A stretch of DNA of 64,000 nt. Source: Winogradskya humida (lineage in GTDB: Bacteria > Actinomycetota > Actinomycetes > Mycobacteriales > Micromonosporaceae). The stretch spans positions 124,001 through 188,000 of the forward strand of contig NZ_BOMN01000041.1 of the NCBI RefSeq assembly GCF_016862215.1. Direction: 5' to 3'. Under the pieces are notes generated by a model. That model searched no databases, was not told the DNA's origin, and was given only the letters and a program-made list of their open reading frames with translations. The translations under genes were made by a program, and so were the position numbers. How positions within the stretch are numbered: position 1 is the stretch's first letter; each line of letters begins with the position of its first letter. This document shows positions 42,380-50,986 of the stretch, one piece after another.

Positions 42380-43024
42380 TCAGACCGCGACGGCGATGGT
42401 GAGGGCGCCGGCTGTGACGAGGACTGCTGCCCAGAGGCGGTCGATGGTGAACCAGGGGCGGGTGGCTACGGGGCGGCCGACGAAGTGGTGGACCGTTAGG
42501 GCGCAGGCTGCCATGACCGCGAGCATTGACGCCGTGTGGACGCCTGCCGCGAGGAGGCCGGTGAGCGCTCCGCCGCCTGGTGAGGCGTCGGGCGTGTGGG
42601 ACATGTGGTTGCCGGTCGTGACCATCGGGACGGTGAGCAGGACCGGGAGGAGCATGAGGCCGGCTCCGTGGGCCGAGGACATCAGGAAGGACCAGCCGGC
42701 GAGTTGGCCGGCTGAGAGGCGCATGCCGGTCCAGCGGAAGTGGCGGGTGGAGAGTAACTGCCACAGGCCGAAGGTCACCAGGAGTACGCCGCCCGCGATC
42801 GCGATCACGTTGGCTGCGACGACCGAGGCCGTTGCCGAGACCACTGCCGCGACGATGGCTACCGAGGCGAGGTGGCCGGCGGCGATGGGGAGCAGGGCGG
42901 TCAGCATGCGCGTACGGCTGGAATCCTGGATGCCGCGGGCGACTGCGAAGAGCCAGCCCATCGCCGGGTTGAGGCCGTGGAAGGCGCCCAGGGCAGCGAG
43001 GGTGATGAGCTGGCCGGGGGACAC
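42380..43024 (-). CDS. Polytopic membrane protein, NicO/TauE-like
   Basis: Integral membrane protein of 214 aa with about six hydrophobic segments. The opening SPGQLITLAALGAFHGLNPAMGWLFAVARGIQD has the HGxNP pattern seen in RcnA/NicO-type and related exporters; a second conserved stretch is GWSFLMSSAHGAGLMLLPVLL, again with a His. These paired His motifs suggest handling of a metal ion or small anion, but the substrate is not determinable. The start is a GTG at 43024. It stands alone between a repeat and the histidine kinase gene. Confidence 0.75.
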   Translation of the reverse strand: MSPGQLITLAALGAFHGLNPAMGWLFAVARGIQDSSRTRMLTALLPIAAGHLASVAIVAAVVSATASVVAANVIAIAGGVLLVTFGLWQLLSTRHFRWTGMRLSAGQLAGWSFLMSSAHGAGLMLLPVLLTVPMVTTGNHMSHTPDASPGGGALTGLLAAGVHTASMLAVMAACALTVHHFVGRPVATRPWFTIDRLWAAVLVTAGALTIAVAV

Positions 43025-43079
43025 CTGTTGATGATCAACTACGGGGGCGGGTGCGGGACAGCGGGTGTTCGGGTGGTTC

Positions 43080-45290
43080 TTAGCGGGCGTCCAGGGGGAG
43101 TTTGACCAGGACTGTTGTGCCGGGGCCCTCGTGCGGGACGAGTTCGACGGTGCCGTGGTGGCGTTGGACTACCGCGCGGCTCAGGGTCAGGCCCAGGCCG
43201 CTGCCGGGGATCGCTCGGTCGCGGGCTCGGCTCGTACGGTAGAGGCCGGTGAACATTTTGTCCCGCTCGTCGGGCGAGACGCCGATACCGGTGTCGGAGA
43301 CCGCCAGTTCCGCGCAGCGGCCTGTCACACGGAGGGTGACCGTGATGCGGCCGCCGTCGGGGCTGTACTTGACCGCGTTGCCGAGCAGGTTGTCGACGAC
43401 CTGGCGCAGTCGTTTGCGGTCGCCGGGGAGGATCAGCTCGGTGGGGAGGTCGGTGGCGATCGTCAGCGGCTCTCCTGCGACAGCTTCCCGCGTACGGTCA
43501 ACTGCTTCTTGCACCACCTCGGCCAGGTCCAAGGGGGTGAGGTGCACGTTGGCGTGGCCCGTGTCGAGCGCGGAGAGCTCGAGCAGCTCGGTGATGATGT
43601 GCCGCAGCTGGGTGGTGTTGCGGTCGATCACCTCGAGCATGGCCGGGCCGTCCTCGGCCAGCGTGCGGGCGTCCGCCTCGCGCAACAGCTCCGTGTAGGC
43701 GCCGATCGAGGTCAGGGGCGTACGCAGCTCGTGCCCGATCAAGGCCAGATACTCGTTCTTGGTGCGGGTCAGCTGCCGTTGCAGGTCCTCGACGAGCCGG
43801 CGCTCGACGAACTGGCCGATGTGCGCGACGATCCCCGACATCAGCGCGACCAGTTCGTCGTCGGCGTTCTCGGCGCTGCCCGCGAAGACGGTGAGCACGC
43901 CGAACGCTTCCAGGCCGTGCCGCACCGGGATGGCCAGCGCGGCGTGCAGCTGGGACTCGGCGGCGGTCTCGGGGGAGATCAGGCTCTGCGGGCTGCCGAC
44001 GTCGCGGATCCACAGCGGTTTCCCGGCCTGCCAGGCGCGGCCGGCGAGGCCCACACCGTACGGAAGCTCGGCCGGCACCTCGATCTCGGCCTCCCAGCCC
44101 GGGGCGCTCCACTGCGCCGCCGACCGGATCACCGCGGTCTCGGCGCCCTTGGACGCCGAATCGTCTACCAGCCACAACTCGGCGTGCGTCCAGCCCAGGG
44201 TGCGGACGATGGCCTCCAGCACGCGGGGGCCCGCCGCCTCGATGCCGGGCGCGTCGGCCAGCGCGGTGATCACGTTGAGCTCGCAGGTGCGGAACCGTTC
44301 TGCACGCTTGCGGCGGGTGACGTCCTGCACGGCCTGGACTGCTCCGAGCGTACGTCCATCGGGCCCGATGATCGGCTGGGCGTCGACGATGTAGTGGCGT
44401 GCGGGCCGTCCCCGGCCATGCACGATCAGCTCGTCCCCGCGCAGCTTCTCGCCGCGCAACGCCCGCAGCAGCGTGATGTCGTCATGCCCGAGCGGCTCAC
44501 CGAGCGCATCCGTGAGCCCCGCCACGGTGGCGTTCTCGCCGAGGTTCTGCGGCACCCTGGCGTCGCCCCACAGCTTGTGCATCCGCCGGTTGACCAGCAC
44601 AATCTTGCCGTCCGCATCGCAGGCGGTGACCCCGTCGTGCAGGCTGTCGAGCACCGCGTCGAGGAACCGCCGCTGCCGGTCCACCTCGTAACGCGCCAGC
44701 TGCTCGGTGATGAGCAGCGTCCCGACCTGGGCTGCCTCCTCGACGGCGGCCAGGTCCTCGGCGCTCCATCGGCGGGGACCGGCCTCGAAGGCGCAGCACA
44801 CACCGAGGATGGTGCCCTGGTCGTCCAGGATAGGGCGGCCCAGGAACGCACCGGGGCGACGGCTCGCACCCTTCGGCAGCATCACCGAGCCGTGCGGGTC
44901 GGCGGCGAGATCGTCGATGACCACTTCGCGGCCGAGCGTGACGACCAGGCCGGAGAGGCTGTTCGCGATCGGGATGTCGGCGATGACCTCGCGCGGGGTC
45001 TCCAGGCCGTACTCGCCGTAGAGCCGCAGGCGGTCACCCTCGACAAAATGTACGAGGCCGCAGCGGGCCTGGACGGAGCGGGCGAGCAGGGCCGCGAGGT
45101 GATCCGCCGCGCCGCTGGTCAGAACGCCGCGATGCAGCTTCGCGCTGTGCTCCGGCTTGTGCGCGTCGTGCCCAGGCTCTTGTGCGCCGGTGCCGCGTTC
45201 GTCGCCGGTGCCGCGTTCGTCGGCGCTGGTGCGTGCCTCGGCGCTTTCGCGGGACGAGATGCGCTCGAGGTCAAGATCGCTTCGTGGCAT
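43080..45290 (-). CDS. Orphan sensor histidine kinase, GAF-PAS-GAF type
   Basis: Soluble sensor kinase of 736 aa without membrane helices. Order: a charged N-terminus with a duplicated DERGTG, a GAF domain (about 70-215), a PAS domain (RFLDAVLDSLHDGVTACDADGKIVLVNRRMHKLWG runs unbroken), a second GAF (about 345-495), then HisKA with the phospho-acceptor His in IGHELRTPLTSIGAYTELL and HATPase_c with N-box DNLLGNAVKYSPDGG and G-boxes VSDTGIGV and GSGLGLTLSR. It should sense a soluble ligand or redox state and phosphorylate a response regulator, but none is encoded nearby. The ATG at 45290 was taken. Confidence 0.92.
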   Translation of the reverse strand: MPRSDLDLERISSRESAEARTSADERGTGDERGTGAQEPGHDAHKPEHSAKLHRGVLTSGAADHLAALLARSVQARCGLVHFVEGDRLRLYGEYGLETPREVIADIPIANSLSGLVVTLGREVVIDDLAADPHGSVMLPKGASRRPGAFLGRPILDDQGTILGVCCAFEAGPRRWSAEDLAAVEEAAQVGTLLITEQLARYEVDRQRRFLDAVLDSLHDGVTACDADGKIVLVNRRMHKLWGDARVPQNLGENATVAGLTDALGEPLGHDDITLLRALRGEKLRGDELIVHGRGRPARHYIVDAQPIIGPDGRTLGAVQAVQDVTRRKRAERFRTCELNVITALADAPGIEAAGPRVLEAIVRTLGWTHAELWLVDDSASKGAETAVIRSAAQWSAPGWEAEIEVPAELPYGVGLAGRAWQAGKPLWIRDVGSPQSLISPETAAESQLHAALAIPVRHGLEAFGVLTVFAGSAENADDELVALMSGIVAHIGQFVERRLVEDLQRQLTRTKNEYLALIGHELRTPLTSIGAYTELLREADARTLAEDGPAMLEVIDRNTTQLRHIITELLELSALDTGHANVHLTPLDLAEVVQEAVDRTREAVAGEPLTIATDLPTELILPGDRKRLRQVVDNLLGNAVKYSPDGGRITVTLRVTGRCAELAVSDTGIGVSPDERDKMFTGLYRTSRARDRAIPGSGLGLTLSRAVVQRHHGTVELVPHEGPGTTVLVKLPLDAR

Positions 45291-45375
45291 GCTCCGACCT
45301 CCGCGTCCCAGCCTACGGGTACGAAAGCGATAAAACAGGCAAATCTCCTAGTCGTGCGGGTCGCTGCGCAGGGCT

Positions 45376-46062
45376 TCAGCGCCGCCGATAGACAAGATCA
45401 AAAATCTCACGTCCCGCTTGTACGCCACGCTGCTCGAACTTCGTGACCGGCCGATGCTGCGGGCGGGGAGCGTACCCGTCGAAGGTGTTCTCCAGGCCGG
45501 GGTCGGCGTCCAAGGTCTCCGCCATCGCCTCGGCGTAATGCGCCCAATCCGTCGCGCAATGCAGCGTGCCACCCGGCCGTAGCCGTTCCCGCAGCAGAGC
45601 GACATAGGCGGGCTGAATGAGCCGCCGCTTGTGATGACGCGCCTTCGGCCACGGATCGGGAAAGAAGGAATGAACGGAGTCGAGACTGCCCGGCGCGATC
45701 CGGCGCACCAACTCGATGGCGTCACCATGCGCCACCCGCACATTCGTCAGCCCCTGCTCCCCGACCAGGGCCAGCAGATTCCCGATCCCCGGCGTATGCA
45801 CCTCAACCCCAAGATAATCCCGCCCGGGATCGGCCGCCGCCATCAACGCGGTCCCCTCACCCATCCCGAAACCAATCTCGAGTACGCCCGGAGCCCGCCT
45901 CCCGAACAACTCCGCAAACTCGATCGGAGTCCGATCCCCGTCCTCGATCGTGATCCCCAGCGTGGGCCACAACTCGGCAAACGCATCAGCATGCCGATTC
46001 CCCATCCGCCCCCGCCGTGGATGAAAGGTCCGGATATGCCGTTCAGCGGTCGTCTCACTCAT
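45376..46062 (-). CDS. trmB: tRNA (guanine-N7-)-methyltransferase TrmB
   Basis: SAM-dependent enzyme of 228 aa that makes m7G46 in tRNA. Signatures: a basic N-terminus (RTFHPRRGRMG), SAM-binding VLEIGFGMGEGTALMAAADP, DYLGVEVHTPGIGNLL, and the diagnostic HSFFPDPWPKARHHKRRLIQP. The late VTKFEQRG motif is also present. The ATG at 46062 gives the normal length. It is 20 bases downstream of the beta-propeller gene on the same strand and may be co-transcribed. Confidence 0.95.
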   Translation of the reverse strand: MSETTAERHIRTFHPRRGRMGNRHADAFAELWPTLGITIEDGDRTPIEFAELFGRRAPGVLEIGFGMGEGTALMAAADPGRDYLGVEVHTPGIGNLLALVGEQGLTNVRVAHGDAIELVRRIAPGSLDSVHSFFPDPWPKARHHKRRLIQPAYVALLRERLRPGGTLHCATDWAHYAEAMAETLDADPGLENTFDGYAPRPQHRPVTKFEQRGVQAGREIFDLVYRRR

Positions 46063-46082
46063 CAGACCGCCAACGATAGTGC

Positions 46083-47102
46083 CTACTTCCCGGGCTGCAC
46101 GCTCGGCTGCGATCCGCGGTGGAATGCGACCCGGCCACCCCCGTCGAGGTCCACGATCATCACCCAGGACCCGCCCTTGAAACTCCCGGTGACAACACCG
46201 CGCGACTCATCCAGATAGGCGAACTCCCGATCCTGCGTCACCCCGACATCCCGCCGAACCCCGCTCACCGTGTCGTACTCGACCACATGCAGCGGCCGAT
46301 TCCCCCGCTCGTACGCCGTCCAAGCCAGCCGCCTCCCATCACCACGCCAACTGGGCACCACAGCAAACCCGGAATTCTGCAACCCCCCACCGCCGTACGC
46401 CGCAACGGTCCTCTCCCCACCGGAGGCAACATCCCCCACGGTGAGGCAGGAGTCGTACACCGATTCGCAGTCCCCGCCCCGAAAAGCGACCTTGCTCCCG
46501 TCGGGCGACCAGGCGACAGCGTCATCACCCCGCAGCCGCTCCTTGACCGAACCCTTGGCCTCGGCGGCGGTGACCACAGGCTCCGGCGGTAATTCCTCAT
46601 CCCGGCAGTAACTGGGAAACAGCACCTCAGGAACCGCGTCAGCCTCAGTGGCCGAGATCGCATAAACCCCAGGCCCACCGGAACACGAAACCGACGAAAA
46701 CGCGATCGCCCTCCCATCAGGCGCCCAACTGGGCCCCGAAGCAGCCCGAGTGGTCACGTGCCGCTTCCCCGTCCCATCAGCCTTCATGGTCCACAACTGA
46801 GACCCCTTCAGCGCAGCGATCAAATCCCCGTCAGGAGACCACCGGGGCCGTGACCACCCCCGCCCGCCGGCCACCTTGACCTCGCCCTTCCCCTTACTGA
46901 CGTAAACGCTCCCGTCCCGAACGTAAGCAACCAGCGTCTTGAGGCCGGCCACCCGGCTGTCCCCACCCACAGCCGTTGTCCCAGCAGCCGTTGTCCCAGC
47001 TCCGGACACTGCGGCGGCTCCCACCCCACCGAATCCGACCGCACCAACCCCAGCCCCGGCAACCCCCGCCACCACGACCGCGACCAACCGACAAACCCGC
47101 AT
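46083..47102 (-). CDS. Exported TolB-like beta-propeller protein
   Basis: Protein of 339 aa. A signal peptide (RVCRLVAVVVAGVAGAGVGAVG) is followed by a Gly/Thr/Ala-rich linker and repeated blades of the WD40-like/TolB type: RPRWSPDGDLIAALKGSQLWTMKADGTG runs unbroken, then GPSWAPDGRAIAFSS, VAWSPDGSKVAFRGG and VVPSWRGDGRRLAWTAYERG. Such propellers usually bind partner proteins; no catalytic residues are implied. The ATG at 47102 is preferred over the codon at 47153, since it directly precedes the signal peptide and has a GGGGGG stretch upstream. The family is broad and function is open. Confidence 0.8.
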   Translation of the reverse strand: MRVCRLVAVVVAGVAGAGVGAVGFGGVGAAAVSGAGTTAAGTTAVGGDSRVAGLKTLVAYVRDGSVYVSKGKGEVKVAGGRGWSRPRWSPDGDLIAALKGSQLWTMKADGTGKRHVTTRAASGPSWAPDGRAIAFSSVSCSGGPGVYAISATEADAVPEVLFPSYCRDEELPPEPVVTAAEAKGSVKERLRGDDAVAWSPDGSKVAFRGGDCESVYDSCLTVGDVASGGERTVAAYGGGGLQNSGFAVVPSWRGDGRRLAWTAYERGNRPLHVVEYDTVSGVRRDVGVTQDREFAYLDESRGVVTGSFKGGSWVMIVDLDGGGRVAFHRGSQPSVQPGK

Positions 47103-47311
47103 TCCCCACGCCCCCCGACGCCGTACCCGCTTACATCGCAGACATCGTCGCAACCAGCCCGCACCTAAGAACTTCCCCGACCGAAACCAAAACCGATCCC
47201 CACCTTTCAGCCACTGCCGTCCCCCACCCGAACGACACCGAACGGCTGACCCCGAGCTGACGCGGAGGCCTGGATCGCGGGAATGGCATGGGCCGGGGCA
47301 AGGCCTCGGTC

Positions 47312-47410
47312 GCGCGGTTGCATGGGGTTGCGCGGTTGCATGGGGTCGCGCGGTTGCATGGGGTCAAGGGGTTGCATAGGTCGCGCGGTTGCTTAGTGTC
47401 GCGCGGTTGT
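47312..47410. repeat. 18-bp tandem repeat array
   Basis: Unit GCGCGGTTGCATGGGGTC. Copies at 47312, 47330 and 47348 are identical except for one base; three further copies from 47366, 47383 and 47401 are increasingly diverged. Non-coding. Confidence 0.85.
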
Positions 47411-47847
47411 GAGGCTGTGGCGGCCCTCGTGTCCGCAATGATCAGCCGGGTCGTGGTGGAAGGGCCCCACGGTCAGCGCTCTGGGCCTTGCGCCTCCCTC
47501 CCAACCCGAAACCGGCAACGACCAGGCATCGTCGGCCGGAAGCCGAGCCGGGATGGGGCCGCCGGCCGCTGATGATCGCGGATCCGGCGGTACATGACCG
47601 CTCGGCTCCCGCACCAGGTGACCGGTGAGCAGCATGTTCGCCAGGACAGGGGCGACGAGCTCGCGGCCCATCCCGTGCCGCCTCACCAGGCACTCATCCC
47701 GATCGGCCACCAAGTGGGCGTCCTGATGAGGGCACGCCGCGAGGTCGGCGCGACGCCATGGCGGTGACGCCGCGCCGAGTCATCCCCTTCCTCCCCGCCG
47801 CCTACCTAGCTGCGCAGGCTTACGGCCTGGTCCTACGCGACCTGACC

Positions 47848-47990
47848 CGACGCGGCGCTCGTTCGGCCCGGCCTGGCCCGACGCGGCGCCTGTTCGGCCT
47901 GGGCGGGCCTGACGCGGCGCTTGTTCGGCCCGGCCTGGCCTGACGCGGCGCTTGTTCGGCCCGGGCGGGCCTGACGTGGCGCCGGCCCGG
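47848..47990. repeat. 31-bp tandem repeat array
   Basis: Four copies of a 31-bp unit beginning YGACGCGGCGC and containing TGTTCGGCCCGG start at 47848, 47879, 47910 and 47941, and a partial fifth follows. The second half alternates between CGGCCTGGCC and GGGCGGGCC, suggesting that the real unit is a 62-bp pair. Confidence 0.85.
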
Positions 47991-48095
47991 CCTCACCCAC
48001 CCGCGGCGGGCCGGGGGACGGCGCGTCGCTTTGCGGTCCGGGTGGGAGGGGGAAGGCTCCCGTGCCGGGCCGGGGAGGGTGGGTGAGGAGATCGG

Positions 48096-48743
48096 TCAGG
48101 CGGCGCCGGTGCCCCACATGCTGGTGAAGGCGGCTGCTTCGCCGGCCAGCCAGCGTTCGACGTCGGCGGTCTTGGTGGCGGGGGCGGGGCGGTGGATCTG
48201 GGCTCGGCGGATGTCGATGAGGACCGGCTCCGCGTTGGGGAGGATCTGGTCCATGTGGCGGGTCATGAGGTGGAGGGTGGCGGTGATGACCTCGGGGGTG
48301 GGGGGTTCTTCGTCGAAGTGGAGGCGGACGGCTTCGCGGCGGTTGTCGGCGTACCTGAGGCCGAAGTGGGGGTTGATCTTTACGGCCAGGGGGCCGACGG
48401 AGGCCAGGGCTTCGCGGGTCTGGGCGAGGCCGACGTCGGCGGGGTCGCCGAGGGAGTGGAGGTAGGTCAGGGCGCCGGTGCTCACCGCTTCGTAGAGCGG
48501 CTTCCAGCGGGGCTTGACGAGGTCGGTCACGCCGTTGAGGTAGGTGCCGCCGGTGCGGAAGGCGATGTCCGCCTTGAGAGCCTTGACGAGCTGGCTGTGC
48601 GGGTTGAAGCCGGTGCGGCGCTCGCGCTGGCGGCGCAGGCCACCGACGAACGTCGCCTTGGCCGGCCCGGTGCGGGCGACATAGCGGGTGAAGCCCAACA
48701 TCGTTGCGTACGGCGGAAGGGTGGACAAAACGGGCGTTGTCAC
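48096..48743 (-). CDS. Hypothetical protein
   Basis: Protein of 215 aa without signal peptide or membrane segments. The GTG at 48743 has GGGGAG 7 bases upstream, which decides the start. The N-terminal third is basic (FTRYVARTGPAKATFVGGLRRQRERRTGFNPHSQLVKALKAD reads on unbroken), the C-terminal two thirds are mixed helical, with HFGLRYADNRREAVRLHFDEEPPTPEV and HLMTRHMDQILPNAEPVLIDIRRAQ. I do not recognise the family. It lies downstream of the broken AbiEii-like gene on the same strand, separated by 145 bases, with tandem repeats behind it. It could belong to the same accessory cluster. Confidence 0.65.
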   Translation of the reverse strand: MTTPVLSTLPPYATMLGFTRYVARTGPAKATFVGGLRRQRERRTGFNPHSQLVKALKADIAFRTGGTYLNGVTDLVKPRWKPLYEAVSTGALTYLHSLGDPADVGLAQTREALASVGPLAVKINPHFGLRYADNRREAVRLHFDEEPPTPEVITATLHLMTRHMDQILPNAEPVLIDIRRAQIHRPAPATKTADVERWLAGEAAAFTSMWGTGAA

Positions 48744-48888
48744 GATGATCTCCCCGCAGGTCAGTAGCCCTTTTAGTACACACATTCTAATCGACGGGTA
48801 CGACATTCCCCAGGCGTGTGGTGATCAACTAGGTGTCGCGTTCTCGCGAATGCTGCATGCCGTGGTGGACGACGGTCCGGGACCGGAA

Positions 48889-49606
48889 TCACCCTTCGAG
48901 ATACTTGTCCCAGTCGGGGCCGGTCTCGTGGGAACCGGGTGCTGCGTTCTCGCCCGCAGTCCTCTCCCGGAGGTCGTCCAAACAACCGGCTGCCCACATC
49001 CGGAGCTCGTGCAACTCGGTCTCGGACAGGCCGTAGTCGAAGAACCGGGCATCGGCGCGCAGCTCGGCCGCGCCAAGACGGTCCATGAGGTCAACCAGGG
49101 AGAATTCCGGTAGGTGCGCGGCGCCGAGGCGTTCCAGATCTCTGAGGGAATACCCGCCGCGGACGTGAGCGGCGTAGACGTCGATGAAGTCCCGGTGCAT
49201 GGCCCGGTCGTGCAGCGCCCCGACCTTCAAGCCGACGGCGTCATCGAGGGCAAGCACTGGACCGATGTCCAGCAGGACCGGGGGTCCGATGGCTTCCTTC
49301 AGCAGATCCACCTCACACATCTCGCCGCCGGTGGTGACCTCGAGCCTAGCCATCAGTGGCGACGATTCCACAACAAAGACGGTGAAGCCCTTCGGCCCAA
49401 TACACGTCAGCGAGCCGACCGGTGATAGCGCCGAGCGGTAATGGGGACGCGGTGGCCAGGTCCAAGTCGCGTGACGGGCGTTCGGTGAGCCGGTGTGCGC
49501 TGATGGCGTAGCCGCCGGCGAGGACCAGGCCGAGCTCATCGCCGGCGTTGAAGGCGATCCGGGCCAGCTGCTCATGTAGTCGGTCCACCTGGTCAGGCCG
49601 CGGCAA
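48889..49606 (-). pseudogene. AbiEii-like nucleotidyltransferase toxin, frameshifted
   Basis: The frame from 49606 gives a nucleotidyltransferase start (LGLVLAGGYAISAHRLTERPSRDLDLATA, with the GG and DLDL motifs of the AbiEii fold). It derails at RLADVYWAEG and ends at a TAG. The continuation FTVFVVESSPLMARLEVTTGGEMCEVDLLKEA is found in the next frame and runs on to 48889, including KVGALHDRAMHRDFIDVYAA, which is typical of the family. Removing one base from the CCC run at 49388-49390 (GGG on the coding strand) restores a single protein of about 238 aa. AbiEii toxins modify nucleic acids in abortive infection (family knowledge). Either a true mutation or a sequencing error. Confidence 0.75.
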
Positions 49607-49931
49607 GGGCCGGAAGGCGCGACTCCCAGACGCTGATCAGATTTCGCGCCGTCAGACGCCGGATGCTGGGCCAGTCGGCTACAAGATGCTGGGTATGCAT
49701 CCACCGGGCGAGGTCCTCGCGCCGACCTTCGCCGAGCAGCGTCGTGTACAGGGTCAGTCGTTCGTGCTGGTCACTCACATCGAACGAGGACCGGCCCGAC
49801 CAGGACAACCGATTGGGCAACGCGACAACTCCGGCCGCCGGGCCGGTGAACTCTTCCCAGGCCGGGATTCGGCCCGCCATCTGCCCGGTCCTGGCCAGCG
49901 TCTGGTTGATGCTCACCCGGGCATTATCCAC
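49593..49931 (-). CDS. Probable partner of the AbiEii-like gene
   Basis: Protein of 112 aa from a GTG at 49931, ending 14 bases inside the AbiEii-like gene; the tight overlap suggests a two-gene unit. Sequence landmarks: RVSINQTLARTGQMAGRIPAWEEFTG, LPNRLSWSGRSSFDVSDQHERLTLYTTLLGEG (one run) and WPSIRRLTARNLISVWESRLP. No membrane segment, no clear helix-turn-helix. By position it would be the antitoxin or a regulator, but it does not look like a classical AbiEi with a winged-helix domain. I cannot name the family. Confidence 0.6.
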   Translation of the reverse strand: MDNARVSINQTLARTGQMAGRIPAWEEFTGPAAGVVALPNRLSWSGRSSFDVSDQHERLTLYTTLLGEGRREDLARWMHTQHLVADWPSIRRLTARNLISVWESRLPALAAA

Positions 49932-49975
49932 CGGCCGGAGGCGGACCGGGAACCGCCGGCCGGGATGATGGGGGT

Positions 49976-50215
49976 GTGAAGGCCGAGGATGTCCACTTTC
50001 TGATCCTGTATCGGACTCCGGAGCGGTGGCGGACCACGGTGGCCGGGCCGGGTGGGATGGCCTGCGGCGGGCTGGACGGCACCCCGCCCGATGCGCCGTT
50101 CGAGGAGGCCGAGCGGGAGTTTCGCGAGATCCTCGCCGAGGTGTGGGGCGTGGAGCGGGAGATCGCCTGGGCCGAGACCAGGCCCGGCTGGTGGAACGCC
50201 GATCTGAAAGGGTGA
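49976..50215 (+). CDS. Small hypothetical protein before the esterase
   Basis: Open frame of 79 aa starting with GTG at 49976. The sequence KAEDVHFLILYRTPERWRTTVAGPGG and the acidic C-terminal half FEEAEREFREILAEVWGVEREIAWAETRPGWWNADLKG look like a real small cytoplasmic protein. The esterase gene starts 3 bases after its stop, so the two are likely one operon. No family recognised. Confidence 0.65.
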   Translation: MKAEDVHFLILYRTPERWRTTVAGPGGMACGGLDGTPPDAPFEEAEREFREILAEVWGVEREIAWAETRPGWWNADLKG

Positions 50216-50218
50216 TTC

Positions 50219-50986
50219 ATGGCTTTGATCCGATGTGACTTCTTCTCCGAGGTGCTCGAGGTGAGCACCTCCATGACCGTGCTGCTCCCGGGGCAGGCCC
50301 GCAGCCAGATCGGCCTGGCAGGGCACGCGGGTGACGCCGCGCCGCCACTGCTCTACCTGCTGCACGGGCTCACCGACGACGACACTGCCTGGACGCGATA
50401 CACCGGCATTGAGCGGTACGCAGCCGCCAAGGGGCTCGCCGTGGTCATGCCGCAGGTGCATCGCAGTTTCTACGCCGACGAGCGGCACGGCATGAAGTTC
50501 TGGACGTTCCTGTCGGAGGAGCTGCCCGCCGTGGTGAAGGGCTTTTTCAACGTGTCGACGGCGCGGGAGGACACGTTCGTGGCGGGGCTCTCGATGGGTG
50601 GGTACGGCGCGTTCAAGTGGGCGCTGCGGCAGCCCGAGCGCTTTGCGGCGGCGGCCAGCCTGTCGGGGGCGCTCGATACGGCGTACATGTATGAGCATGA
50701 CAAGCGCGCGCACATCACCGTACTGATGGAACGGGTTTTCGGTGGCAGGCCGGGTGAGGGGGACGACTTGCTGGACCTGGTCAAGGGCGCGCCGAAAGAC
50801 CTGCCGCGATTGATGCTGCGGTGCGGGACCGAGGATCACCTGCTTGCCCACAACGAGCGGTTCGTCGAGGCGGCGCGGAGCAGCGGTGTCGAGATCGACG
50901 CCGAGTTCGGGCCCGGTGAGCACGAGTGGGGCTACTGGGACGCCCAGATCCAGCACGTCCTTGACCGGCTGCCGATCAAGGCCTAA
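50219..50986 (+). CDS. Esterase of the S-formylglutathione hydrolase/antigen 85 type
   Basis: Alpha/beta-hydrolase of 255 aa in the putative-esterase family (PF00756 type). The nucleophile elbow is VAGLSMGGYGAFKWAL; LLYLLHGLTDDDTAWTRYTGIERYA provides the oxyanion-hole HG motif, GTEDHLL the acidic residue and GEHEWGYWDAQI the His. No signal peptide, so it acts in the cytoplasm. The ATG at 50219 lies 3 bases behind the small gene before it. Its stop overlaps the convergent chemotaxis-receptor gene by 4 bases. Substrate not defined; not an OleB-type dehalogenase fold. Confidence 0.88.
   Translation: MALIRCDFFSEVLEVSTSMTVLLPGQARSQIGLAGHAGDAAPPLLYLLHGLTDDDTAWTRYTGIERYAAAKGLAVVMPQVHRSFYADERHGMKFWTFLSEELPAVVKGFFNVSTAREDTFVAGLSMGGYGAFKWALRQPERFAAAASLSGALDTAYMYEHDKRAHITVLMERVFGGRPGEGDDLLDLVKGAPKDLPRLMLRCGTEDHLLAHNERFVEAARSSGVEIDAEFGPGEHEWGYWDAQIQHVLDRLPIKA

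Larger units (their letters stand above)
47103..48095. other. Gene-poor stretch with two tandem repeat arrays
   Basis: About 1 kb without a supported gene. It holds an 18-bp array at 47312-47410 and a 31-bp array at 47848-47990. A 106-codon minus-strand frame at 47393-47713 has no clear start signal and no recognisable family. Confidence 0.6.

Noticed and set aside
47393..47713. 106-codon minus-strand frame in the repeat-rich gap
   Set aside because: No start signal, no recognisable domain, and its tail overlaps the 18-bp tandem repeat.
50219..50986. Esterase as a missing OleB for the ole-like cluster
   Set aside because: It is of the formylglutathione hydrolase/antigen 85 type, not the haloalkane-dehalogenase-like fold of OleB, and lies about 6 kb from the operon.
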